From positions 1 to 58,756 of the forward strand of contig JARKIF010000192.1 of the NCBI GenBank assembly GCA_029378245.1: a DNA stretch of 58,756 nt. The letters run 5' to 3'. Shown here piece by piece: positions 46,536 to 57,574 of this stretch; the stretch's first letter is position 1, and the number at the start of each line of letters is the position of its first letter. The translations under genes were made by a program, and so were the position numbers. This DNA comes from Roridomyces roridus. Lineage: Eukaryota > Basidiomycota > Agaricomycetes > Agaricales > Mycenaceae. The notes under the pieces were generated by a model. That model was given only the letters and a program-made list of their open reading frames with translations, was not told the origin of the DNA and did no database searches.

Positions 46536-47448
46536 ATTTATTTTCTATTGGAATGACAATGAATTGGGAGAGAACCTCCAATATTAATGGTGAATCACAA
46601 ATCGCAACGCCATGGTAAATTAAATAAATAAGACGAAGAAGGAAGAAGAAGAAAAGATTTGCGGGACGTCAGAGCACCAAGTGTTGACGCCCTGGGCGAA
46701 TTATCATGCCCGACCACCTCCGGGAATCGAACCCCCGACGGGAGTAGCCCGCCGTTCTTGGACCGAATTCTATCATGATCCATTGAGCCAAGGTGGCTGA
46801 TTTAACAGCAAAGAAACTGAATACATACCCATGCATTCGAGAAGTCCGTCTGAATTTTTCGAGCGCAGATTGCACCAGAGTCGCTCGCTTCGTTCCGTTT
46901 TGAGCTTGCGATGCTTGATGTATCCCGGCTAGACGTTTGGTTACCGCGGCTTGCCAACAACCCCACACAGAACGTTCGAACGCATCTACGCCGGCTCCAC
47001 TCAACGTCGGTTTTATTGCAAGTTTGCCGAGCTATGTACTAGGCCCTGCGGTGCCTGCCTCAGCTGCCCATTGATTGGAATGACGGCCCGCGGCGAATGA
47101 CTTGCTCGAGCTCTGAGTCGGCGCGTAAGTACCTTACTTACTTGTGTTCCACTGGCAGCTGAGTACATATCGAGAACTATTCCAGCCCTTACGCGTGCTT
47201 GGAGATTTCCCGTATTCCATCCCAGCCTCTCAGATCTCTCAAGAAGTTCCTGCCGGAGAATTTTGGGTTGAAACATGGTGTCGACTCGCCCGTACGACGA
47301 TCGAGTCTCGCATGTGAGTAGAGCTGAAACACAGAGTACAGTCATTCAAAATAGTAGTACAACACGAATTCAGTTACAGACAAGAGCATCAAGAGAGCGA
47401 GAGGAGTGAAGAGCACCCCGCGCGCTGTCTCCCAAAGAGACCAAGCCC
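46536..47448. other. Intergenic stretch with tRNA-like sequence
   Basis: Between SDR copy 2 and the Lys/His-rich gene. Apart from the tRNA-like sequence at 46,715-46,798, it has short ORFs without motifs or splice support. Confidence 0.4.
46715..46798 (-). ncRNA. tRNA-like sequence with pol III A and B boxes
   Basis: On the minus strand, TGGCTCAATGG fits the A box and GGTTCGATTCC is a perfect B box. The ends can pair as a 7-bp acceptor (CCACCTT with GAGGTGG), giving about 83-85 nt. However, I could not fold a convincing anticodon stem, the T-stem is shifted by one base, and no isotype can be given. It may be an intron-containing tRNA that I cannot resolve, or a degenerate tRNA. A T-run lies about 60 nt downstream. 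Confidence 0.35.
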
Positions 47449-48241
47449 TCAGAACTTCTCGTGGTGGTGCTTGTGCTTCTTCTTGTCCTCGACCTCCTCC
47501 TCCCGCTTCTCGTGTCTCCCCTTGTGGTGGTGCTTTTTCTTCTTGGCATCCTCCACCTCCTCATCCTCGTCGTCCCGCTTCTCGTGCTTCTCTTTGTGGT
47601 GCTTTTTCTTTTTCTTGTCCTCAGCATCCTCCACATCCTCCTCACGCTTCTAGTGCTTCTCCTTGTGATGCTTCTTCTTTTTGGCATCCTCCACCTCAAT
47701 GTCCTCGTCCTCGTCCCGCTTGTGGTGCTTCTCCTTATGATGCTTATGCTTTTTAGCGTCCTCGACCTCGACGGCCTCATCATCATCATCCTCCCGTTTC
47801 TCATGCTTCTCCTTATGATGGTGCTTCTTTTTCGCGTCCTCCACCTCCTCCTCCCGCTTCTCGTGTTTCTCCTTATGGTGGTGCTTTTTCTTCTTGGCCT
47901 CCTCTACCTCCTCGTCATTGTCCTCACGCTTCTCGTGCTTTCCCTTGTGATGGTGCTTCTTCTTTTTTGCCTCCTCAACGTCCTCCTCCCGCTTCTCGTG
48001 CTCATGGTGCTTATGGTGATGCTTCTTGGCGTCCTCGCCGGGCGCGACCTCGGCAGGGAAGCGACGTTCGACGCAGTTGAACCCCTTGGCGCACACGAGC
48101 TGTAAAATGCGATTATGATCAGCAATAATACGACAACGACCAGCGGCTCACGTCGTCTCTCTCGAAGACCTCCCGTGCGACGTAGGCAGAGGAAAGGGAG
48201 AAGAGGAAGAGGGCAGCGGCAACAGAGGGCGCGAAACGCAT
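47449..48241 (-). CDS. Secreted Lys/His/Glu-rich repeat protein, interrupted by an in-frame TAG
   Basis: Two exons: ATG at 48,239-48,241 with a signal peptide (MRFAPSVAAALFLFSLSSAY), then a canonical intron. The second exon starts LVCAKGFNCVERRFPAEVAP and continues into about eight repeats of roughly 21 residues, such as KKKKHHHKEKHEKREEEVED. At 47,650-47,652 a GAG of the repeat EKHEKRE has become TAG. The same frame continues open for about 66 more codons to a stop at 47,449. So the protein is either truncated at 47,650 or the allele is disrupted. Clusters of His (KHHHK) suggest metal or polyanion binding in the wall or extracellular space, but that is only inference from composition. Confidence 0.65.
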
Positions 48242-50277
48242 GGCTTGCTGATCAGTTGAAAGCTGAGTGAAGCTGGGGTTTGACGGTGAGCCTGCCTGCC
48301 TTTTAACCGTTTTGCGAAATTCAAATCTTCCGTCCTTGAAATACGAAAAAATAAAATAGAGGCCGAGTCTTTGAACCAAGTTTGAATCAGCCTTGGTTCG
48401 AAAATGGTACGCGATCGGCAAACGTATTTAGATATGTTCCGGCAATTCTAGGGGAGCGAAACCGTGTCAATTGATGTTTTGCAACAGAGTCTCCAGATAA
48501 TCTTTGCAGTGCTTCCAGCCGTTGAGTCGGAGACTACACTCAAATGCAGCAAACTGTGGCACCCCGAACAAGTTAAGTACCAGTCCTATGAACGCAAATA
48601 CATCGAGAAGGACTTGTATTACCCATGCCGCTGCTAATATGAGGTACAGGTCCTTGGACAACCGACGGTATAGCAGTATATTTAGGTTCAACTCAGATCC
48701 TCGACTAAAATTCGGATGCGTTGGCATTTCGTGCGGTTGCACTCCACGATATCAACTCGGACGGGTACGTAGGCTCCTACCAATACTACGGTCTGAATTT
48801 AACGCGGCAGTTTCATTGGAGGGGAGCTGCGGTTGATGCCCATGGTTTTAGCGAGAGAGATTCGAGAAAGACAAATCCTGCTCCGCAAAATCCTCACCAC
48901 ATGAAAACCCACTTCTTGCTCCGGCGTATGCAGGCCACAAACGCAGGATACATCTTTAAATTTGCTCGCACGATGAGACGGAATGTGTGCTCGGAAATAC
49001 TTGAATTCTCCCAGCTCAGAGCACTATTTCTTGAGCGTCGAATATGTATTGCACACACCTGTCACAGACTGAGAATGCATATTCTTCCGAGGGTGTTTTG
49101 CGGCTTGCGGTAGAGGGACCAAGGTTAATTGATCTACAAGTTGACTCCAACTCGATGGACGCATTTCAATTTTTTCCTCCTCCAAAGATCCAACAACCAG
49201 ACCGGCTGCTTTGAAAACGGCCGTGACTTTGCGGAACGGGACCTGTTCAGGCACCTACCGCTAGCTGATTTAATCTGGGATTCAAGTTTGTTATAACCAA
49301 GTTGTAACCCAAAAAAGCGCCGCGAAAGGCACCGAGGGCGAGGACGATAATTTGAGCTGCAGAAATGGGTGCTGGAAGTGGCGCGCAATGCTCCCATAAT
49401 TGCGAATGCTACGCACGAGATGAGGGACAAAATTAGTTACCTAACGTTTCTTTTGTCAGAACGCTACGATGAACCGCTTTGATTGACTGTATCCGAGGTT
49501 CATCAGTCCTTCCAATTTCAGCACATGCGAGAGAAAACTGTAACTATTCCAAGGCGTCAGAAGACGGTCTGCAGCAACCCTGGTAAGGTACCTTGACGTC
49601 TTGCACGAAAGGTGTCTTGGAGGAAGGAAAATACTACATACTTTGGGTGAGAGAACCGCCGTCGACCGCCGGCGGAGCAGATTCAGTCTGGGTGAAATCG
49701 GAAAGGTACCGAGAATAATGAGCCAGCTAAAAAGGATCTCAATGTGAAAACGCGATGTCAAGGCAAATTCAAATTCAAATTCTACCTGCACGGGCAAGTC
49801 AAGTTTGGGTCAAGTTCCGCGCGAAGAACCAGAGTATTTGTGTCGACGACTCACGAGGGTGGTTCATTATATCCCAACTTGAAATGGCCAAGAGAGAGTA
49901 GCTGTTAAGTATACGCAGGCCTGTGTCTCAGTTAATTCGAGTCTCCAAGAGGAACTTGACTCCAGCCTAGTACTCCACTGTCAGCGGACTCGGACGGTCC
50001 AGGGAAACGCAAGAGAAACCAGTGTCCAAGCCAATGCGGCACCGAGCCCAACATGAACAATGTAGCCACGCAGATCAAAACGAGCAATTCAATTGAGAGG
50101 CAATGCACGGGTCCAAGTGTTCAGGTTCAACGTGAAGATACGTTCAAGAGAAATTCGGAATCAAGTTGAACATGTCACGTGTCAAATTGAACCAACATCA
50201 TTTCAACTTGATTTCAACACATGAATCAATGGCCACTTTCGCAGCCTGTTAATAAAGTCGTACAATTTGACATTCCT
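48242..50277. other. 2-kb stretch with weak coding signals only
   Basis: Two minus-strand frames look mildly gene-like. One around 49,430-49,134 reads a hydrophobic IIVLALGAFRGAFLGYNLV. Another around 49,690-49,640 reads TESAPPAVDGGSLTQ before a GTATGT donor. They may be exons of one unrecognised membrane-protein gene, but I could not chain them with certainty. The rest shows nothing recognisable. Confidence 0.3.
48467..48727 (-). CDS. Possible small membrane protein
   Basis: ATG at 48,725-48,727, 86 codons, no intron. It has one long hydrophobic segment (LYLILAAAWVIQVLLDVFAF) followed by a short Cys-containing tail. No family recognised and no paralogue in the window. It may be a terminal exon of a larger gene in the 48.4-49.8 kb stretch. 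Low confidence. Confidence 0.25.
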   Translation of the reverse strand: MPTHPNFSRGSELNLNILLYRRLSKDLYLILAAAWVIQVLLDVFAFIGLVLNLFGVPQFAAFECSLRLNGWKHCKDYLETLLQNIN

Positions 50278-52524
50278 TTACTGCAACGTGTGTTGTATCA
50301 CATCCTCACTCAAATGAAACACACATCGGTCCCATTCGGCAATATCCTTGAGTTGCATTCCGGAATTAGTTGGGGCGCTCAAATTGGCTGATGCGCCAAT
50401 GCGTTCAGCGATGACCAACTGAGGCTCGTAGCGATAGTCGTTGGAAGATTGACGCCACAAGGGAGCTGTGGACAGCTTTTCGACGTTCGGACTAGAGGAG
50501 GAGGAACGTTTGAGCAAATGAAGACTTGGAGGGACGATTTTGAACATACTCGTTGTGGCGGATAAAGCTCGACACGTATGCTCGCCATCTAGTCATGTGA
50601 ATCAGCCTCGAGCGGTGATTATAACCATAAATTTGACTTACTCATGAGCGACGAGAACTTCGGTCGCGTTCATAGTCGCAGTTGCGTTTTGCAGAAAATA
50701 GTTGTCTGAGGAATGCGTGGCGGCCTCGTAGACGGGGAACCCGGGTTGACTATGGCACAGAATGAGACCAAGATTTCAACATGTCAAGGAAAGAACGTAC
50801 GGCGCATCAAACATGAATTGGAAGTTGACGAGGTTTGCCTCGGAGTACGCGTGAACGATCATGGAAGATGAGCATTTCATTTGGTTGTCGTCCGAGAAAG
50901 ACCATTGTCGGTGGAGGAAGTCTGCAGAATGAATAAATCTCGTGCTTTCAACATGGACGGCCTGACGAGCCTTGCGGGGTGTTTGTATCATAGGAAAAAT
51001 GTTTCCCGGGATGGCAGCGGGGTAAATCTGCTCAAACTGTGCCCTCAGAGCCGGCGTGATCAAAGTTCCGACCGCAGAGTCGACCAGCTGGGTAAAGTTG
51101 GATTGTGGAGCGGCTAGTCTTGCCAATTCGTTCGTGACATGGCCAGCTAAAAAAACCGAGTATGTGTGTTAGCTTGAGCAAACCAAACAACATACTCAGA
51201 ACCGGGACCTTGGCTATTTTGCCATTGCGGAACAATCGAACAGGCTGGTCGGTCAAGCTTCGGCCGTCAACTGATGGCAGCCAACCTGGCCAAGGGAACC
51301 TGGGTTGCAGGTTGGACATTAGACTGACTTGAGAGACGACGACATACCCATTTCTATCTGTCGCCGTTGCTGCGAAATCAAGGGCTGCAAGTCGAATGGC
51401 TTCAGCAGACACGGCACGCATGCACTGGAGCTGCTTGGCTGCACCAGTCTTGGTCGCCGCCGAGTCGGTGCAATTGACAAATTTTGCGAATGCATCATTC
51501 CGCGCCTGAGAAAAGTTCAGAGAGAGAGAATTGTACTAGCCAGGGAACTCACAGTCAGATCGGCGATTTTGACGGCGCCAGAGCGTTGAATGCTACGCGG
51601 GATGGCCTTTGGAAACTGTATCCTGTTCCGTCGTACAGGACAAGCTGATTCATAATGGCGCCTCCACCGCCGGACTGGCCCGAGACGGCAATGTTTTTTG
51701 GATCACCGCCGAACCTCGTGGGGAATCAGTGAAATCCTGTATTCTGGAACGGGCGACTGACTTGGAGATATGTTTGACGACCCATTCAACAGCAAAACGG
51801 CCGTCGAGTAGGCCGGCATTTCCGTCTTCTCCCTCGTCAGGGGAGCCCACAGAATTCCAGAAGCCCAGGAGACCGAGCCTGTAGTTGGCATTGACGGCGA
51901 TAAAATTCTTGTCCTGCCTAACCCAGTCTGCGCACATAATCAATTCCTGATTCCGCAACTTTCACCGACGACGTACTTACCTGAGAAATCGTTGTTTGGA
52001 CTCTGGCTGTTCTGGTATCCGCCACCGTGGGTGTAGACTTGGACCGCAAGGTTGTCGCCTTCCTTGGCGCCTGCGGGAGCCCAGATCCAGAGCTACAAAA
52101 GAAAATCAACTCCAGAAGAGATGATGTTCAACTGTTCGTGTTTCGCACCTTCAAACAGTCCTCGAGTCCGGGACCAGCGTTCACTCCGACAAAATCCGTC
52201 GTCCCGAACTGGACGCATGCGGTTTGCTGGCCAGGGAAGTCCTGGCTGACATCCTTGAGCGTCGAATTTTGTGCGGGAAGTGGTCTTGGTGCTTTGAATC
52301 TCAGGTCGCCGACAGGCGGGGCGGCGTAGGGAATGGCTGTCCAAATGGTATTAGAGGTCGTTGCTGCTGATGAAGTGAAGAATTCAAGTACCCTTCCACG
52401 AGTGCACAGTCCCATTGTTCTGAACAACGCCAAGGTATTTACCTGCAGCACCTAGATCGACAACGGGGCCGGTGGTTGTCGCTGCGCTGGTCAGCGAGGC
52501 AGTGAGGAGTAGAGCGAAAAGCAT
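50278..52524 (-). CDS. Secreted type-B carboxylesterase/lipase
   Basis: About nine exons, ATG at 52,522-52,524, stop at 50,278-50,280. The signal peptide is MLFALLLTASLTSAA. Blocks follow the alpha/beta-hydrolase type-B family: AIPYAAPPVGDLRFKAPRP, DCL, VYTHGGGYQNSQSP (oxyanion HGGG), NYRLGLLGFW, GLLDGRFAVEWV, the nucleophile elbow GGDPKNIAVSGQSGGGA (Ser at about 51,675), PVYEAATHSSDNYF (region of the catalytic His), and WRAYVSSFIRHNDPNVEKL. It hydrolyses carboxylic esters outside the cell; substrate (lipid, plant ester or toxin) cannot be told. It is divergent from a secreted phospholipase, 594 bp away. Confidence 0.8.
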
Positions 52525-53118
52525 CTCGAAGACCTCCGTGTTACAATCCACAAATGCGACATTTTATGCATGCAGGCTTCGGAAGAGCTGGTTCCCGCCT
52601 CGGGGTCAGCTGGACGAAGGCGACGGTTGGACGAACTTTGGAGGGTCGGTGAGAATTGCGAGGGAGAAACTGAAAAAAGTGACGTCGCCATGAGGGGCGA
52701 CGCGATCTGAAGACTGACGCGACGCGCCGCGGCAGGTGGAAGACGCAGGCCGTCGCAAGCTGTAGCGAGTGTCTCACGTTCATGTTGAAAGAGTCCGCGA
52801 CGGGATGTCCCGGGCCGATGAGTTTCCAAGTGCGGAAATGATTTGGTGATTCGTGGTGTTAGAGCGCTTGCCTCTTACGCTCACCGCGACCAACCGCGTC
52901 TTCACCAAATCCTGTCTGCTCTTCGCACTCTTATCCGGGGCCTCTACCCCAGATTCCCCAGGCGCCGCTTCGCTTTCATCAAAGTCGTTAGCGACCACAC
53001 CCGGGCGCCGCACATGTGACGAATCCAATTCGAATTTTTTGTCAAAATGAAACGTGGGCAGACGCGTAAAATGTCCACGCCCTAGCCCGCGCGCTCTTTA
53101 TTCAACCCCAATCCCACA
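52525..53118. promoter_or_regulatory. Divergent upstream region, esterase/phospholipase
   Basis: 594 bp between two outward start codons of secreted hydrolases; joint regulation is possible but unproven. Contains short ORFs without support. No clear TATA box. Confidence 0.3.
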
Positions 53119-55251
53119 ATGCGCTCTGGGGCGACCTCCAGGCTCGTTTTCCTCGTCCTCGCAGTGGCCATCAACGTCGCTGTTGCTCTCAATGTGCAGC
53201 AGTGTCCATCCGGCTTCGAGCTCGTACGTAGGGGACAGGGTATCAGCGAGTCGGAAGCGCGGTATGTTTCCGACAGGCGTAAAAAGGTTCTGCCAGCTGC
53301 GTTCAAGACCTACCTCAAGAACGTGCAGCGGACTGGTGTCTCTTTGCCCAAATACGTCGCAGATATCCTCGAATCCAAGGAGCGGCTGCCCACTGTGGGG
53401 ATCTCGACGAGTGGAGGAGGGTATCGGGGTATGTTGCGTGCGTTGCGTGAAATCCGGAGGCTGATTTCTCATATAGCTGCGCTCTTTGGTGCTGGTGTCG
53501 TGAACGCCTTGGACGGCCGAAACTCGTCGGCTGTGGAGAAGGGAACGGGTGGATTGTTGCAGGTACGGTCATGCCTTAGCCGTTCATCTTCGCATCTAAG
53601 GTTATTCCAGACCGTGACCCACCTGGCGGCGCTGAGCGGTGGCTCATGGTTTATGACCTCCCTCGCGCAGGCCAACTTTCCCACTATCCAGCACCTCATT
53701 TTCGGGGACGGACACGCCGGAAACTTTGCGGGATGGAATCCTGAAGTGGACCTTTTCCCTTCGACGGCCACCCCGACTGAGCAACTCCTCTATGCTTCAG
53801 AGCTGCTCCAGGAACTCGCTGTCAAGGCGCAGCACTTTCCCGTGTCTCTGGGTGACGTCTGGGGACGCGCGCTCGCACGGCACTTTACGAACGGCACTGA
53901 CCCTGTGAATTTTTTCGCCAATACCACTCATGGCGTCGATATCCTCTTCTCTGACCTTTTGAAATTGTATGCAAACTGCGTGCTACATCTCAATTTACTC
54001 ACCATGCACACAGGCCCACGTTCAACTCGCACGAGCAACCTGTGCCGATTATCGTGACTGACCTCGTCTCCGAGCACATCAATGGATCTATCTTCCCCGG
54101 AGGCTACGCCATCCCGCTCAATACGCCGATGTTCGAGTTCAATCCATGTATGTTGATCGTCAAGTATACTCGTACCTCGTTCTCATCGAGCTATAGTCGA
54201 GACGGGGTCCTATGATTATGCTGTTGCGGCGCACACGCCCACCAAATACCTGGGGACGACCAACAAGTCCGTCTGTGTCACCGGCTTTGACCAAGCCATG
54301 TTCATCTCCGGTACATCCTCCAACCTATTCAATGAGGCCAATGTTACCGTGGGTCGTCCTCTATTGACTGATTTCGGCTCTCACACTCCTCCTCACAGGC
54401 CGCCACCCTCGCCACTGCCACCGCCAACTTCTCGATTATCCTCAATCAGACCTACCCGCAGTCAATGCGGATCGACACGAGTAACTACCCGAATCCATTC
54501 CATGGCGTCGCGCCGAAAACTTTTTCGGACTCTGGCGAGACGATGCTCACCATGTGTGATGGGGGTGAGGACGGGCAAGTGAGCCCGCTTCAGCCGATGC
54601 TCGTCAAGGACCGCAACATTGATGTGATAATTGAGATTGACGCGGTGAGTGTGTCGTCGTATTCTTTGTTATCAGTTCTGAGTCAATGGCAGAATAACGA
54701 CGACGGGCACGGTTGGGCTTTAGGCTCGTCGCTCATCGCCACGTAAGCCTTGGTCTACTTTCCCCCATGTCACTAACGGCCTTGGTAGCCAGGAGCGGAT
54801 GAAGATATTCCAGCGCGGGCTACGCGCCTTCCCCTGCGTCCCCACAAACCAATCCGGTTTTATTTCAGCCGGCCTCCTCAAGCGGCCCACTTTCTTTGGC
54901 TGCTCCCCACCCTCCTCCCTCCCTCACTGGCCATTCGGAAAATACGAGCCAAAACACGAGGGTCCGCTGGTGGTGTACATTGCCAACGGCGCCCCACCAC
55001 GGGATGGGTCTGCACCGTTGACGAATACGAGTACGCAGCAGACGGTGTATTCGGGTGTGGAGATGCAGGGGATGTTGGGGCAGGCTTTTGATGTTGCTAC
55101 GCAGGGTGCTGATTTGGGACTCGATTTGGTGGATGAGGAGTGGGGTGCGTGTTTGGCTTGTGCGGTTGTTGATAGGGCGAGGGCGAGGGAGGGGGTGAGG
55201 AGGAGTGGGGTTTGTGAGAGGTGTTTTGAGAGGTATTGTTGGCAGGGGTGA
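53119..55251 (+). CDS. Lysophospholipase (phospholipase B)
   Basis: About eight exons, ATG at 53,119, stop at 55,249-55,251, about 600 residues, the normal size. A signal peptide (RLVFLVLAVAINVAVA) is followed by the PLA2/PLB domain. The nucleophile motif GISTSGGGYRAALFGAG spans the first intron (GxSGG, catalytic Ser). Later come LAALSGGSWFMTSL, PVPIIVTDLVSEHINGS, FETGSYDY, a DGGEDGQVSPLQPML block carrying the catalytic Asp, and a Cys-rich C-terminus. Extracellular or wall-associated PLBs deacylate phospholipids and lysophospholipids and often act as fungal nutrition or virulence factors. The C-terminus ends CERCFERYCWQG with no obvious GPI signal, so the enzyme is probably freely secreted. 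Confidence 0.85.
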
Positions 55252-55899
55252 AAGAGTTTTAGATGAATTCTGACTGTCGAAGGACACCGTCTATCCCATC
55301 CCTGCAGACTTCTGTCCGCGCAGGCCACGATCATTGATTAGGAATTCGTTTTTGGACGTTGACACCACCGTTGGAGCCCGCGTCTGAGTCATGGTGAATT
55401 GTGAATGCTCACAGTCAGCCCGAGCGTCTACATGTGTGTTTTTTTTTGGGCAGGGTCAGGGTTAATGTTGCGATAAGGCGATTAAGCCGAGCAGCCGAGC
55501 GTGATTTCGATCATCGGATCAGTGATTGGCGCTCCCTTGTTTCTCTCTCTTGTTTTCTGCTTTGTCTCCGGCCTGCGGAATCGTGTTCCCCTCTCCTCCG
55601 GCCTACTGGGCACTCTCTCCGATGCACTAGGGATCTGCCGGCTTTGCTCGGTCTCACGGACTCAGGTAAACGCCGTAAAGCGGGAAGTCGAACAGCAGGC
55701 GCTCATACGACGCTCATATGTAATGCCGCCGAGCTTGCCGCCAATCTAGCCAGTCTATATAAATTTAGGCTCCAGCCTCCCTTTGTCCTCCGCTCTATTG
55801 CCCTGCATCTTTGATCGTGATTCTCCAATAAAACGGGAAGCCAAAACTCAATTGCCAGCACCCACAGGCTCTCCGTCTACGCTACACTCACTCTGAATC
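55252..55899. other. Intergenic stretch upstream of the hemerythrin-like gene
   Basis: 648 bp with no supported gene. It contains the TATA-like element at 55,756-55,763. Confidence 0.4.
55756..55763 (+). promoter_or_regulatory. TATA box (TATATAAA)
   Basis: Consensus TATATAAA lies 137 bp upstream of the ATG at 55,900 and is the only strong TATA element seen before a gene in this window. A pyrimidine-rich stretch follows, compatible with a start site. Confidence 0.5.
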
Positions 55900-56901
55900 A
55901 TGCCTGCGCCGTATCCTCTCGTCGAGATGCCCCCGGGTGACTATAACGACCCGTTCGACTCGCAGGCCATGTATGTGAATGCTCGCTCCTGCTCCGAATC
56001 TTTTCGCTGAGGCTACGAGGTGCTTAGAATCATGGCTGCGGGCCACAATACCTTCATTCAAGGGATCAACGCTATGGCGTACCACGCGCCCAAAGTCTCG
56101 GGCAAGAAAATACAGCCATTCCTGTTGTTCAGCCTTACCGTCGTATGTCGTCTGTTCAGTTTCATTGATGCACATAGCTAATGCGCCCAGGTGGACAATA
56201 TCCATCACCACCACCACCTCGAGGAAGAACTGTACTTTCCCGAGATGGAAAAAACGCCTCGGGGAGGGTGCGCTGTCGGGCAACGTCGAGCAGCACCATC
56301 AGTTCGTTCCGCAGCTCGAGGAGTTGCAGAAGTACCTCGAGGATGCCAAGGCGGGCAAGCAAGAGTACGACGGGGCGTTGATTGTTGAGAAGATTAATTC
56401 GTTTGGGGATATCATGGTCAACCATCTCAATCAGGTTTGTGCCTTTTCCTTCCATTCCGTCTCGCCCAGAGTTGTCCAGACTCTTCTTTACTGACGCTTT
56501 ATGTGCGCAGGAAATACCGACCCTCGAATCGAGTCGGTTACGCGAAAAGTTTACAGAGAAGGATCTCAAGGACATCAAGAACCTCGCTGACAAAAAGGCA
56601 TTGGCGACGATTGATTTCAGTACGACGCTCCCGCTTGCGCTCGTGTGCGGAGATCCTGCGACGCTGTCATGGCGAGTCTCTTCCTATATCCTACCACTGG
56701 ACTTGAATCTGACGAAAAAAAACAATTAGGTTCCCCCCGTTCCCTACACCTTTGAAGTGGGCTGTGCGGTACTGGTTTGCGAGGAAGCACAGCGAGGCTT
56801 GGGAGTTTGGGGCCTTTGGATTTGAATGGGAAGCCTCGTCCCATGCTCTAAAAAGGTTGCGCGATTGTATGAATACCCTAGATACTTACTTACTTGATTG
56901 A
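55900..56901 (+). CDS. Hemerythrin-like (HHE) domain protein with apparent +1 frameshift
   Basis: ATG at 55,900, stop TGA at 56,899-56,901, five exons. Metal-binding blocks: AAGHNTFIQGINAM, HHHHHLEEELYFPEME (HxxxE), NVEQHHQFVPQLEEL and IMVNHLNQEIPTLE, in the order of the four-helix hemerythrin/HHE fold. The C-terminal part FPPFPTPLKWAVRYWFA is typical of fungal HHE proteins. At 56,250-56,255 a run of six A breaks the frame: upstream reads EMEKTPRGG and downstream the expected EMEKRLGEGALSGNVEQHH. One A fewer would restore it. The last intron needs a GC donor (TG^GCGAGT...TTAG^G). Either a sequencing error in the homopolymer or a true mutation. Likely diiron O2/NO-binding; role unproven. Confidence 0.65.
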
Positions 56902-57574
56902 CTGACTGGAACCGGAAAAAGTACTTGCAACCGTGGATTCGTGGAGGATGGAGGTTGAAACACCGGCCATTGGAAGAATTGTCGCCGCTCAAGAACAAGA
57001 TTGTATTCTACAACCGTTCAAGGAGCACTTGGCAATTCCCGCGCCAAGGTGGGATGCTGCATGTAGGCCTCGTGTTTAACGCTGAAAACCGCGACGATAT
57101 AAACTTCGACATGCGTATACGGCGCGACTAGAACTCTAAAGAGCGAGGGAGGTGCCCAGAAAAGATGAAAGCCGGTCCAGGTTGGAGTTGTTTGAAAGCC
57201 GATTTTCGAGTACCGCACACAGTAACTTGAGGGAAAGGACGATTCGGGCGGTCCAAGAAGAGTCTCCAAAGCAAGCATTTTCGAGTAAAGCGGAGTTTTC
57301 AACAGAGCGGCAACATGGTTGGCTCCAAAGAGTTGATCGGGGTGACGGAAGCGACCGGTTTGGGCTGCGTAAGACATCCATCAGCCACGCCATCTCTCGT
57401 GGCCCCAGACGATATCCTCCTCAAACCATATTTCAAACGAGTTCTGCGTTGACGTCGAACCACATAGAAGAATCCAGCAAAAAGTATCGTACCGCCCCTT
57501 GTTCCATCTTTTTTTTCGACTCTCAAAGGTTTTTTTCTCCAAAGAGGCCCAATAGCAATACGTGGGCCGACAAT
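56902..57574. other. Intergenic stretch
   Basis: About 670 bp between the hemerythrin-like gene and the last gene. Contains an open frame running into the start at 57,575, but the sequence upstream of that ATG lacks features. Holds the promoter of the last gene; no motif seen. Confidence 0.35.

Noticed and set aside
47461..48105. Plus-strand Leu/Val-rich ORF that looks like a membrane protein
   Set aside because: Antisense of the Lys/His/Glu repeats (CTC/CTT complements of GAG/AAG). Hydrophobicity is a by-product.
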